A program made the translations under genes and the position numbers. This document shows, one piece after another, positions 11,503 through 22,601 of a stretch of 64,000 bases of DNA. The notes beneath the pieces are model-generated. The model ran no database searches. It was not told the origin of the DNA and saw only the letters and a program-made list of their open reading frames with translations. The stretch is from Magicicada septendecula (Eukaryota > Arthropoda > Insecta > Hemiptera > Cicadidae). The DNA is taken from the NCBI GenBank assembly GCA_034769895.1, contig CM068372.1, positions 380,503,910-380,567,909 on the forward strand, read 5' to 3'. How positions within the stretch are numbered: the stretch's first letter is position 1; every line of letters starts with the position of its first letter.

Positions 11503-12500
11503 ACAGAGTCTTTACGTGGAGAATAAAATCCTAATTGAAGCAGGGAAACCGAGAACAGCTGGCTTGATCAATTGTGGAGTACAACAAGGGTATCCTTTAT
11601 CACCTTCTCCTTTTTAATTTATATATTGACGATGTCACACAAAATTGGCAGATGTGTCTTCCAGCACATTTTATGATTGGTCACTCTACAATTGACACTT
11701 TGTTGTTTAAGACGATCAGGCTATTCTGTCAGACTCTGAAAACAGATTGCAGATGGGTGTACATCTGTTAAATCGAATCTGCTGAGACTCTGGATTGAAA
11801 ATATCTACACTTAAGACCAAGGTGATGGCTTTTCGTGGAACTGTTCCCATACGGACAAAAATTGTTATACATGGTACTGTTCTGGAACAAGTCAGGAAAT
11901 TTGAATACCTGGGCTACAGTGTGACAAAAATTGTTATACATGGTACTGTTCTGGAACATGTTAGCAATTTTGAATACCCGGGCTACAGTGTGTCTTATAA
12001 TACAAGCAACGACGTTGTGAATAAGTTGCATAAGTTCAACTTTATATGCGGGACCATTAGGCGAATCCTTAAGTCAGCAAGTAAGGGAACACGCCTAAAA
12101 TTCTACAAGGTGATGGCTCTTCCCACACTTCTTTATGGGTCTGAGAATTTGACATTAACGAAAGGCCAGGCCAGTCGCATCCAAGCGGCTGAAATGATAT
12201 TACTCTGGCACGTAGCAGGGTATACCCTCCCTAATCATAGAAGAAACACAGATATATAGCAGGATGTTATGAGTATACTCGACACGGTCGCCCAGTATTA
12301 TCGGCTCAATTGGTGGGGACACCTTTGCTGAATGACGACTACCGCATCCCCAAACAACTGTGGAACTATACACCGAGGGAACGGAGAGGTGTGGGACGTC
12401 CGAGGAAGCGCTTGAGTGACCAGCTCTAATCTTTGCCTATTTGAGACCGGAACAAATCATCCTTGGTTTAATCCTTGAAGATGATGATAATGGTGGTGGT
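11503..12500 (+). pseudogene. LINE-B: RT 3' half and C-terminal domain
   Basis: Retrotransposon reverse transcriptase fragment. It begins inside the RT (GVQQGYPLSP near 11572, then LYIDDVTQNWQ), passes the region after the catalytic motif (DSENRLQMGVHLL near 11735), and continues with STLKTKVMAFRGTVPIRTK, a FEYLGYSV motif, LPTLLYGSENLTLTKGQAS and the C-terminal GHVAGYTLP-like region. It ends at the GRPRKRLSDQ-type tail near 12400 and a GATGATGATAATGG end. Frameshifts lie near 11610 and 11770, and stops near 12258 and 12330. The first half of the protein is absent. It is the source of the fragments in the downstream tandem array. Confidence 0.9.
11857..11994 (+). repeat. 69 bp in-frame tandem duplication inside LINE-B
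   Basis: Two adjacent 69 bp copies (11857-11925 and 11926-11994), each encoding a 23-residue block around IVIHGTVLE and FEYLGYS / FEYPGYS. They differ at a handful of bases. The duplication keeps the frame. The start of the second copy coincides with the start of the 2,222 bp array unit. Confidence 0.9.
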
Positions 12501-13739
12501 GGTGACTAATACATGTAAATAAATTAAAAATACTCTATCGACCAGTGATAAAGGGACAATAAAAAATAAATAATAATAACAATATAATGTGGAGACTTGT
12601 TGTTATTATTATTTTGTCATGCTTGTTATCGCAACTCTGATACCTTAGAGGTTTACTCTCGTCTTTTTATCTATTGAAAAAACAATTATGAAGTAAACAA
12701 CTCTCCCTTAAATAAATATACGTCAAAAACGTAATTGATAAAAATGATCGATTGGAAACCTGTTCTTCCGCTATAAATCTATTTGGCACCCACTACGAGA
12801 AGACCGGAATTTTCACAAGAAGATTTTCTCATATGAAACGATAAAATACAACAACGATTGTCGGCCGACAATAATGCGTGATCTGATCGCATGACGTAAC
12901 AAAGGAAAAGCAATTTATCAAATTCAACAAATAACGAACAAACTTTTCAAACAGTTTGTAACGTTTAATCCAAACCTGGCGCTGTCGTTATTTTTCTGGA
13001 TGTTAAAGTTTATATTATTAATGTTCCCTCTTTCTGCACTCGACTCAAACTCTTTCCTCCAGTAAATACTTTCATCAATGTTTTTTCCATTGTTTTCCTT
13101 TTAGTTCAGTTTACTGCTTGAGAAACAAGTGTAAACTTACCATCATCACTACAAATTTGTTAAAATAATTTCTGATATTTTTCAATTTTCAATTTTCATG
13201 CCGCTTTTTCCGTTCGATAAAACATCAGTAAGGTCTTTTGATTAAGATAAAAATACTATGTCAGAAATGCAGACAAATGATGGTTTTTAATGTACACATG
13301 TAGTACTGTAATTAGTAGAATTTTAAATTACGTGACCAAAGTATCTGGAATAATTTATGCCGTCAATACTACAAACATATGACCACCTAAAACTGGTTAA
13401 AATGTGCCCTTATACAATGGTTATTATACAAGGAATATGTGGTAAAGTATAAATATGGTTATTTATACAAGGAATAAATAACAGAAACCTATGTAGCGTA
13501 AAACGATAAATTACTATGGGTTTCAGTTCTTTGAATAAAAATAAGTGTAATTCATTTTTAGTAAATAGTTCCAAATTGAAATGTATGTGCATAGATGTGT
13601 GTATTTGAAAAAAATTAAAAGATTCCCACTGACGGAGTTCAGGTTGCTTTTCACTTCCGCCGTACATCAGGAAAATTATTGACCGTTACAAAACCTCCAG
13701 ATCCTGTGTTTAATACAAAAAATATTTTTAGATCTATGC

Positions 13740-14009
13740 TTTTTGGTATCCAGGCCACTTATATGTATATAAATAGTAAAACAGTTTTACCTTTTTCTTT
13801 TCCGTCTGGTGGCCTTTATCCTTTACGAAACTCTACGCGTTTCGGGACATATGTCCCATCATCAGGAATATCCCTTGGTGAAGTTCGTCAATAGTTAAAA
13901 TATTAAAAACAACTTTTTATACAACTTTACACATCACAATAAATATAAATATAAACACACAAAAAACACATAAAAACCCCCAAAACTTGAGAACACACGC
14001 GATATCGCT
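13740..14009 (-). mobile_element. Hammerhead half-element in array unit 1
   Basis: Equivalent to one arm of the 7905-8381 element, in reverse orientation. It starts at the same AT-rich target (ACAAAAAATATT, ending near 13730), contains a complete hammerhead, and runs into the hairpin at GCGATATCGCT. The other arm is missing and replaced by LINE-B sequence. Confidence 0.8.
13822..13880 (-). ncRNA. Hammerhead ribozyme candidate H2
   Basis: On the minus strand: CTGATGA (plus 13859-13865), a perfect stem II GGGACATATGTCCC, GAAA (plus 13840-13843) and palindromic ACGCGT (13835-13840) with GTA as cleavage triplet. This is the cleanest core of its family. Confidence 0.85.
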
Positions 14010-14150
14010 GGTACGCACCACGAATTACTGTAGTCTACTGCTGTGCTCATGTTGTTATAGGTCGCGCTAGAATACAAAACAAGGTCCATAGTGCGCGACC
14101 TATAACAACATGAGCAAAGCAGTCGACTACAGTAATTCGTGGTGCGCACC
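14010..14150. repeat. 141 bp hairpin, array unit 1
   Basis: About 60-base arms, GGTACGCACCACGAATTACT... against its complement ending GTGGTGCGCACC, with a loop around AGAATACAAAACAAGG. Arm pairing is near perfect. It ends exactly where LINE-B sequence begins (AAAAATTGTTATAC). Confidence 0.92.
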
Positions 14151-14720
14151 AAAAATTGTTATACGTGGTACTGTTCTGGAACAAGTTAGCAATTTTGAAT
14201 ACCTGGGCTACAGTGTGTATTAAGATGCAAGCAACGACGTTGTGAATAAGTTGCATAAGTTCAACTTTATATGCGGGACCATTAGGCGAACCCTTAAGTC
14301 AGCAAGTAAGGGAACACGCCTAAAATTCTACAAGGTGATGGCTCTTCCCACACTTCTTTATGGGTCTGAGAATTGGACATTAACGAAAGGCCAGGCCAGT
14401 CACATCAAAGCGGCTGAAATGAGATTACTCTGACACGTAGCAGGGTATACTCTCCCTGATCGTAGAAGAAACACAGATATATAGCAGGATATTATGAGTA
14501 TACTCGACAGGGTCGCCCAGTATTATCGGCTGAATTGGTGGTAACACCTTTGCTGAATGACGACTACCGCATCCCCAACTATGGAACTATACACCGAGGG
14601 AACGGAGAGGTGTGGGACGTCCGAGGAAGCGCTTGAGTGACCAGCTCTAATCTTTGCCTATTTGAGACCGGAACAAATCATCCTTGGTTTAATCCTTGAA
14701 GATGATGATAATGGTGGTGG
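14151..14720 (+). pseudogene. LINE-B C-terminal fragment, array copy 1
   Basis: Matches 11930-12500. It keeps KLHKFNFICGTIRRTLKSAS and LPTLLYGSENWTLTKGQAS, has stops at 14221 and 14432, and loses bases near 14575 relative to the parent. Its 5' boundary is the hairpin end, so it is a rearrangement product rather than a normal 5'-truncated insertion. Confidence 0.9.
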
Positions 14721-15961
14721 TGGTGACTAATACATGTAAATAAATTAAAAATACTCTATCGACCAGTGATAAAGGGACAATAAAAAATAAATAATAATAA
14801 CAATATAATGTGGAGACTTGTTGTTATTATTATTTTGTCATGCTTGTTATCGCAACTCTGATACCTTAGAGGTTTACTCTCGTCTTTTTGTCTATTGAAA
14901 AACCAATTATGAAGTAAACAACTCTCCCTTAAATAAATATACGTCAAAAACGTAATTGATAAAAATGATCGATTGGAAACCTGTTCTTCCGCTATAAATC
15001 TATTTGACAACCACTACGAGAAGACCGGAACGTTTTACAAGAAGATTTTCTCATATGAAACGATAAAATACAACAACGATTGTCGGCCGACAATAATGCG
15101 TGATCTGATCGCATGACGTAACAAAGGAAAAGCAATTTATCATATTCAACAAATAACGAACAAACTTTTCAAACAGTTTGTAACCTTTAATCCAAACCTG
15201 GCGCTGTCGTTATTTTCTTGTGAGTTAAAGTTTATATTATTAATGTTCCCTATTTCTGCACTCGACTCAAACTCTTTCCTAGAGTAAATACTTTCCACAA
15301 TGTTTTTTCCATTTTTTTCCTTTTAGTTCAGTTTACTGCTTGAGAAACAAGTGTAAACTTACCACCATCACTACAAATTTGTTAAAATAATTTCTGATAT
15401 TTTTCAATTTTCAATGTTCGTGCCGCTTTTTCCGTTCGATAAAACATCAGTAAGGTCTTTTGATTAAGATAAAAATACTATGTCAGAAATGCAGACAAAT
15501 GATGGTTTTTAATGTACACATGTAGTACTGTAATTAGTAGAATTTTAAATTACGTGACCAAAGTATCTGGAATAATTTATGCCGTCAATACTACAAACAT
15601 ATGACCACCTAAAACTGGTTAAAATGTGCCCTTATACAATGGTTATTATACAAGGAATATGTGGTAAAGTATAAATATGGTTATTTATACAAGGAATAAA
15701 TAACAGAAACCTATGTAGCGTAAAACGATAAATTACTATGGGTTTCAGTTCTTTGAATAAAAATAAGTGTAATTCATTTTTAGTAAATAGTTCCAAATTG
15801 AAATGTATGTGCATAGATGTGTGTATTTGAAAAAAATTAAAAGATTCCCACTGACGGAGTTCAGGTTGCTTTTCACTTCCGCCGTACATCAGGAAAATTA
15901 TTGACCGTTACAAAACCTCCAGATCCTGTGTTTAATACAAAAAATATTTTTAGATCTATGC

Positions 15962-16231
15962 TTTTTGGTATCCAGGCCACTTATATGTATATAAATAGTA
16001 AAACAGTTTTACCTTTTTCTTTTCCGTCTGGTGGCCTTTATCCTTTACGAAACTCTACGCGTTTCGGGACATATGTCCCATCATCAGGAATATCCCTTGG
16101 TGAAGTTCGTCAATAGTTAAAATATTAAAAACAACTTTTTATACAACTTTACACATCACAATAAATATAAATATAAACACACAAAAAACACATAAAAACC
16201 CCCAAAACTTGAGAACACACGCGATATCGCT
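15962..16231 (-). mobile_element. Hammerhead half-element in array unit 2
   Basis: Same as 13740-14009, one period later, with only isolated base differences. Confidence 0.8.
16044..16102 (-). ncRNA. Hammerhead ribozyme candidate H3
   Basis: Same core as H2: ACGCGT at 16057-16062, GAAAC complement next to it, a perfect GGGACATATGTCCC stem II and CTGATGA on the minus strand. It is a duplicate produced by the array. Confidence 0.85.
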
Positions 16232-16372
16232 GGTACGCACCACGAATTACTGTAGTCGACTGCTGTGCTCATGTTGTTATAGGTCGCGCTAGAATACAAA
16301 ACAAGGTCCATAGTGCGCGACCTATAACAACATGAGCAAAGCAGTCGACTACAGTAATTCGTGGTGCGCACC
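16232..16372. repeat. 141 bp hairpin, array unit 2
   Basis: Same structure as 14010-14150. Here both arms carry GTAGTCGACTGC, so pairing is slightly better than in unit 1 (GTAGTCTACTGC in its left arm). Confidence 0.92.
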
Positions 16373-16940
16373 AAAAATTGTTATACGTGGTACTGTTCTG
16401 GAACAAGTTAGCAATTTTGAATACCTGGGCTACAGTGTGTATTAAGATGCAAGCAACGACGTTGTGAATAAGTTGCATAAGTTCAACTTTATATGCGGGA
16501 CCATTAGGCGAACCCTTAAGTCAGCAAGTAAGGGAACACGCCTAAAATTCTACAAGGTGATGGCTCTTCCCACACTTCTTTATGGGTCTGAGAATTGGAC
16601 ATTAACGAAAGGCCAGGCCAGTCACATCAAAGCGGCTGAAATGAGATTACTCTGACACGTAGCAGGGTATACTCTCCCTGATCGTAGAAGAAACACAGAT
16701 ATATAGCAGGATATTATGAGTATACTCGACAGGGTCGCCCAGTATTATCGGCTGAATTGGTGGTAACACCTTTGCTGAATGACGACTACCGCATCCCCAA
16801 CTATGGAACTATACACCGAGGGAACGGAGAGGTGTGGGACGTCCGAGGAAGCGCTTGAGTGACCAGCTCTAATCTTTGCCTATTTGAGACCGGAACAAAT
16901 CATCCTTGGTTTAATCCTTGAAGATGATGATAATGGTGAT
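16373..16940 (+). pseudogene. LINE-B C-terminal fragment, array copy 2
   Basis: Repeats 14151-14720 with the same stops, including TGA after EMRLL at 16653-16655. The shared disabling mutations show that the array grew by DNA duplication after this fragment was already dead. Confidence 0.9.
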
Positions 16941-18166
16941 GGTGGTGACTAATACATGTAAATAAATTAAAAATACTCTATCGACCAGTGATAAAGGGAC
17001 AATAAAAATAATAATAACAATATAATGTGGAGACTTGTTGTTATTATTATTTTGTCATGCTTGTTATCGCAACTCTGATACCTTAGAGGTTTACTCTCGT
17101 CTTTTTGTCTATTGAAAAACCAATTATGAAGTAAACAACTCTCCCTTAAATAAATATACGTCAAAAACGTAATTGATAAAAATGATCGATTGGAAACCTG
17201 TTCTTCCGCTATAAATCTATTTGACAACCACTACGAGAAGACCGGAACGTTTTACAAGAAGATTTTCTCATATGAAACGATAAAATACAACAACGATTGT
17301 CGGCCGACAATAATGCGTGATCTGATCGCATGACGTAACAAAGGAAAAGCAATTTATCATATTCAACAAATAACGAACAAACTTTTCAAACAGTTTGTAA
17401 CCTTTAATCCAAACCTGGCGCTGTCGTTATTTTTTTGTGAGTTAAAGTTTATATTATTAATGTTCCCTATTTCTGCACTCGACTCAAACTCTTTCCTCCA
17501 GTAAATACTTTCCACAATGTTTTTTCCATTTTTTTCCTTTTAGTTCAGTTTACTGCTTGAGAAACAAGTGTAAACTTACCATCATCACTACAAATTTGTT
17601 AAAATAATTTCTGATATTTTTCAATTTTCAATGTTCGTGCCGCTTTTTCCGTTCGATAAAACATCAGTAAGGTCTTTTGATTAAGATAAAAATACTATGT
17701 CAGAAATGCTGACAAATGATGGTTTTTAATGTACACATGTAGTACTGTAATTAGTAGAATTTTAAATTACGTGACCAAAGTATCTGGAATAATTCATGCC
17801 GTCAATACTACAAACATATGACCACCTAAAACTGGTTAAAATGTGTCCATATACAATGGTTATTGTACAAGAAATATGTGGTAAAGTGTAAATATGGTTA
17901 TTTATACAAGGAATAAATAACAAAAACCTATGTAGCGTAAAACGATAAATAACTATGGGTTTCTGTTCTTTTAATAAAAATAAGTGTAATTTATTTTTAG
18001 TAAATAGTTCCAAATTGAAATGTGTGTGCATAGATGTGTGTATTTGAAAAAAATTAAAAGATTCCCACTGACAGAGTTCAGGTTGCTTTTCACTTCCGCC
18101 GTACATCAGGAAAAATAATTGACCGTTACAAAACCTCCGGATCCTGTGTTTAATACAAAAAATATT
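16940..18166 (+). repeat. Dispersed repeat U, copy U4, with intact target site
   Basis: The U repeat without the hammerhead insertion. It reads straight through ACAAAAAATATT (18155-18166) into V2, giving the empty-site reference for the insertions at 7905 and 13740. Confidence 0.85.
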
Positions 18167-18746
18167 ATTTACAGTATCCGGTGCGAGTGTTGCTGTGAAT
18201 ACGTAGGCGAATCATGTCGGCCGTTGCAGCTCCGTTTGAAGTGAATGTTCATGTATAGAGATAACACTTTTCAACCATGTTGGCTGAACATGTGTGGGAG
18301 GTGCAACATAAACTTTTATGGCAGGAAGCAAAACATATATTACTAAAAGAAAGAAATGGTTTAAACAAAAATTTAAGGAATTTGCTTTTATTGTTACAAA
18401 TAAAAATCGCATTACTTAGGTCGGCAGAGAAAGTCAAGTCAAACCATGTGGCTTCGTAAAGCACTTTAGTTGTTGGATGGGCCCTTAGCGGTTTGTGCGT
18501 AGGCGGTGTCTGTCGTCTACTTTTCACTTTTACTATAAAAAGGTTTGGGTTTGTGTCTTTGTCGCAGCGTTTTGTTGACTCTGTTGGTGTCCAAGTGTTC
18601 GTACGTATTGTGGTTGTTTTTGTGAGCGTTGTGGGTTTTTCGATAGTATGTACGTAGTCATTTGCATTATTCTACCCTTTGATTATATATTGTGTGAAGT
18701 TTTGTTATTATTATTTTGTTGACTGTCTATCATTTGTTGACAGAGG
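18164..18746 (+). repeat. Dispersed repeat V, copy V2
   Basis: Near-identical to V1 (8391-8967), ending at the same TTGTTGACAGAG, after which the two diverge: V1 continues into LINE-A, V2 into a hammerhead-like sequence. Confidence 0.85.
18534..18543 (+). promoter_or_regulatory. TATA-box-like site in V2
   Basis: TATAAAAAGG, the same as in V1. It could be the start region of a retroelement transcript whose hammerhead lies about 250 bp downstream. This is inference. Confidence 0.4.
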
Positions 18747-18779
18747 ATTATTAATTTCTTTACATGTATCAGTTTTAAT

Positions 18780-18832
18780 TAGCCTGAAGGCGGCTGTGGA
18801 TTGTATGGGTGGCCGAAACGTCGCATTTATTT
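18780..18832 (+). ncRNA. Hammerhead-like sequence, degenerate
   Basis: CTGAAGG at 18784-18790 (the last core A is G), then a GGC...GGCC stem region, then GAAACGTC at 18815-18822. Flank TTTTCTGTGATGAC matches the candidate at 11414-11470. The core change should abolish activity. Confidence 0.5.
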
Positions 18833-19183
18833 TTTTCTGTGATGACAAAAGTCTATCAGTTAGATTAAAATAATTCAGAAGTTTATAAAGATGTGTTACG
18901 ATGCAGTTATAAGGCTGCTACACAGTGTGCCTCTAAAGTGATTATATTGTGTCATTGTGTACAAATATCTGTAACCGGTGACTTGTTACATTAGAACAAG
19001 TATTGAACAATCGTTAGCTTGAAGACTTAGCTAATACAGAAGTGACTTTGTTTATTTACATTGTAATTAGCGGTTTCTCTGTGTTCTATTATTCTGTTTC
19101 CACTGTTAGAACACGACAACCTCTGTGACAGTCGTAACAATATGTTACATTGCGAATTTTGTAAGTTTTCAGCCTGACTATTT
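18833..19183. other. Unannotated DNA
   Basis: No gene or repeat recognised, apart from the tail of the hammerhead repeat. Confidence 0.5.
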
Positions 19184-19566
19184 TTAATATTATTAAATAC
19201 CAGGCTGTTACAGGCCGAGGTCGGTTGCTTTGAATTGCGACTTCTTCGGCAAAGTTTCGTATCCCTCCCGCGGTGATCTTCTTCAGGCCGAAGAAAGCGG
19301 CAGCATGTACAAAAACAATTACAGCCGATCTTAGGCCGAACGATACCCGATACTTGTTTTGGGTAAAAGCAAGCCCCGAGGGTTCGTCCTTGCAAAACAA
19401 CCATCGGGTATCGTTCGGAATAAGATCTGCCGTAAATGTTTTTGTACATTCTGTCGCTTTTTGCGAGCCGAAGAAGATCCCCGACGGAGCATACCAAACG
19501 CTGGCGACGATGTCAAAATTTTACAGCAACCGACCACAGCCTAACAGCCCGGTATTTAATAATTTT
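19184..19566. mobile_element. Foldback element (large inverted repeat, MITE-like)
   Basis: Two arms of about 160 bases, roughly 19184-19350 and 19400-19566, are reverse complements with perhaps 80-85% identity. The outermost 22 bases (ATTATTAAATACC[A/G]GGCTGTTA) are almost perfect. The spacer is about 50 bases. The element carries no transposase. All frames across it are by-products of the palindrome. Superfamily unknown. Confidence 0.85.
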
Positions 19567-20043
19567 TGAAATATTGACATCGGCAGTGTAAGCTTAAGGC
19601 ATAAATTTCTGAATGACTAGTGTAATACCTTCGCAGCATTATTAAAATAATTTTTCTATAAATACAAGGTATTAGAGTGAAGTACAAACAGAGAGATACA
19701 CAATTAATGTGAGAGACAGTACGTTGTTGTTACTACACCTAAAAACAAAACGCTTTAGTGTCTGCTGTAGTATCAAAGCTACTATGTTCCTCTCTCCAAG
19801 TAGATATTTGATTCCGTCAGCGCAAAGGCGTTCAATCGTTATATATATATGTATATATCTGTTCACATTCACAGCATCATTGTGTATTCTGTCTGCACGC
19901 TTTCCCTGCGTATGCACGACTTTGCCAAACACTGGGTGATCAGTACCACACGTACAAACGCAAATATCAAATATCGATAGGCCAGTATATCTTTCGTAAT
20001 ACATCAAACACATCGATAGATTTGTAACTGTGGATCGTGAACG
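19567..20043. other. Unannotated DNA
   Basis: No gene seen. A short ATATATATATGTATATAT stretch lies near 19840. Confidence 0.5.

Positions 20044-20114
<71 letters not shown>
20044..20114 (+). repeat. (GTC)n-(ATC)n compound microsatellite
   Basis: Twelve GTC units (20044-20079) pass directly into about eleven ATC units (20080-20114). A degenerate pyrimidine-rich TTC/CTT stretch follows over 20130-20285. Confidence 0.97.
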
Positions 20115-20552
20115 AAACAACTCCCCCTCCTTTTACTTCTTCTTTCTTACCTTCGACTTTTTCTTCTTCTGTAATACTAGCCTCTTCTGCTTCTTCTTCT
20201 TCTTCGCTGACTCCTTCTTTTTCGTCGTCTTCTACTTCCTGTCCTCCTCCTTGTTCTTCTTCTTCTTGTTCTTCTTGTTCTTCTGAAATCTAAACATCAA
20301 TTTCTGGCTGGTGTTAATCCTTAAAGTTATGTGATTTTCATTGTAAACACTACATTCAAAGTTCGATTGAAAACTCCTTTTAGTCTGGATTGATTTTTTT
20401 TTAACTTTTCTCAAAATTTTAATCACTTTTAGGCCTTTGTTTCGAAAAAGTTTTCATTATTATCCAAAAAGCTCAATACTATATTCAGATTACTTTGGTA
20501 TTACAAAGTTTTTTTTAAAATTTACACCTCTTACTTTTTTGCCTCCTGTCTA

Positions 20553-21424
20553 CTTATTTTATTAGAGATCTATACTCTTTCTGTTCTTAGTTGAATCCTG
20601 ATGTAAACAAGCCCACGTGACAAACCTGAAAAGCTATTGGTCAGGGGCGTTGACACTGCTCAGACAGTAATGTATTACGCGCATGTGCAGAATGTCTGTA
20701 TAGTCATGCGAGAGTTACTTTGCCACTTAAATCGGGGCACGTCGTTTCAAGACTTCCTTCTTAACGCTGTATTCTGAATCGTATTAAATTAATATGGAGC
20801 CAGTTGAAAGGATATGTTGCCCGTTATAACACAACATTAGCTGCTTGATATAAAACAATTTATTGACAAGGCGGTAAATGAAGTAATTTACGGCGGACAA
20901 GTGGAGTCATTTATGGAGCATATAATTAAGGAAGGTGATAAGCTATGGCAATTGGCCCACATTGTTCGTTGTGGACAATGAACATTCTTATCAATAATAA
21001 CGCTGACTCAAGTGATGATACAAGTTCAGACACAGATATGGAAGGCATCGAATTACTCTCTGACAGCAAATGATAGTATTCAGTACACTGGTAATTATCA
21101 CAGCTTCTATTTTCGTTTTAATAAACTTTACTTATTTTGTTTGTTGCGATATTTAAACGGTTAATTAAAAAAACCATCAACTGGTGTTATAGAATGTTTC
21201 ACTGTCGGTCTGACACTGTCACACAAATTTTATTTTGGTCACGACTAATTATTACAATTTACATGTGTTTATACAGTATCAACAATATATGTACTCTGTC
21301 TGTACGGCTTCTGTCAGAGTGACACGCCTCTAATTCAAGCAGCAAATAGAGTTTCAGGTGTGCCACGCCTGTTTGTTTACATCAGGATTGGACTAAGAAT
21401 GGAAACAGTATATCTAAAAAACAA
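20553..21424 (+). mobile_element. Tc1/mariner-type element remnant with terminal inverted repeats
   Basis: The left end (from about 20553, through AATCCTGATGTAAACAA) pairs with the right end to 21424 (TTGTTTACATCAGGATT) over about 75 bases at roughly 80%. TA dinucleotides at 20551-20552 and 21425-21426 suit a Tc1/mariner target. Inside, plus-strand frames near 20791-20960 read IWSQLKGYVARYN and, after a frameshift, DKAVNEVIYGGQVESFMEH. This is the C-terminal part of a DDE transposase with an acidic tail (DTSSDTDMEGIELLSDSK near 21015-21070). The catalytic core is missing. The remnant at 34.86-35.48 kb belongs to the same kind of protein. Confidence 0.72.
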
Positions 21425-21426
21425 TA

Positions 21427-22052
21427 GGGCTTTATAAGGTAAAAGTTCACCTTTGCTACCGAACAAGTAATGTGGTGACGTATGCCATACCACTGCACGC
21501 ATTACTGTAATACTACTCATTTAAAATACGTTTAACACAGTTTCGGTGTGACTTGACTGTCTCTCACAAGGTATTTCTTGTAGCGAATAAAAAACACACT
21601 TTAACAAAATATTCAATAAATTACACTTACATATAATGTACGAACGTTCAATCTAAAACGCGCACAAAATTACAACTGAATACGTCTTCTGAACGTCTAA
21701 ACAATGTTTTTAGAACCAGTAATGCCCCACTAACACAAGCACGCACTGTCATTCAATAGACCTCCGCTCCTCAGGCGTCTCGGCAGCAAAACTGGTGTGC
21801 ATACAGTAGACATATATGCTAATATTAAGGAAATCATAAACTTAATTTATGCGTTACGTTCCGTTGGTCCGTTCAATAATAGTAGCAGTAGGTTAAAATA
21901 ATTTTGCGAATCATTTATTGACGCGATTTTGTTTTAATGACAAATCTTTATTTTGAATTTTAATAAAGTATAAGTCGGTTGTTTCCAAGTAGCAGTCTTC
22001 AGGATAAACTAATGTTCTCTAATTAAATTGCCGACTCTTCTTTAACTTTTTA
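21427..22052. other. Unannotated DNA
   Basis: No gene, RNA or repeat recognised. Confidence 0.5.
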
Positions 22053-22056
22053 GAGT

Positions 22057-22597
22057 TGTTGTGACCTAGTGAAAAACTAAAAGTTCCATTCGTTAAAAAG
22101 TAGAGTTTGGCTGAATTTATATATAGAACATATATAAACTGCAACAGTAAATCAGACACTTTCAATATGAACTGTAAATTGCTAGGGGCACTTTCCACCA
22201 GTAAGCCAAAAGTAAAACGAGTCCATCAACACAAGATAAAGGTCATAGTTTATCTCTCCCTCCCTTCAATGTATAAAACAGCCAGTCTTTTTTGTGTAAG
22301 TTATCAGTCTCGTTAGGCTGCAGGAAAGTTGTCAGTCTTGATGAACAGAAGCGAGTAGTTGATTAGTCTCATTCAAGTATTGTTGTTAATTTTAATATCA
22401 TTAGAGAAAGTTGTTAGCACTTAAGAAGAAACTAAGGGAATTATTGTAAACAGTACATTAACCAAGCTGTGTAATAAACTTCTGTTGAATGAACTTGTGT
22501 ACCAACACTTCGTCGAGGACCGACTCACACCAACCACTACAAGCTCCCAACCGGCTCACCTCGATATACGCTAGTACGTATATCCTGGGGTATAACA
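22057..22597 (+). mobile_element. Solo LTR, family L1, with 4 bp TSD
   Basis: Begins TGTTGTGACC and ends GGTATAACA, flanked on both sides by GAGT (22053-22056 and 22598-22601). A TATA-like GTATAAAACAG lies at 22270-22280 and AATAAAC at 22472, giving a U3-R-U5 order on the plus strand. There is no internal region, so it probably formed by recombination between two LTRs. 4 bp TSDs are common in Gypsy-type elements. A diverged relative is at 33300-33620. Confidence 0.8.
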
Positions 22598-22601
22598 GAG
22601 T

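Larger units (their letters stand above)
11929..18166 (+). repeat. Tandem array with about 2,222 bp period
   Basis: Units run about 11929-14150, 14151-16372 and 16373-18166, the last truncated. Landmarks recur at 2,222 bp spacing: the frame start at 13410 and 15632, hammerhead core at 13840 and 16062, hairpin at 14010 and 16232, and LINE-B fragment at 14151 and 16373. The first two units are almost identical over U and the hammerhead part. The third lacks the hammerhead and hairpin and continues into V2. The unit order is LINE-B 3' fragment, U, hammerhead half-element, hairpin. No gene is complete in it. Confidence 0.93.

Noticed and set aside
11929..18166. CRISPR-like or satellite reading of the tandem repeats
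   Set aside because: The units are 2.2 kb, made of eukaryotic mobile-element pieces, with no short repeats or spacers.
19027..19569. Overlapping frames of 98-156 residues on both strands
   Set aside because: They arise from the two arms of the foldback element; the similarity between strands is due to the palindrome.
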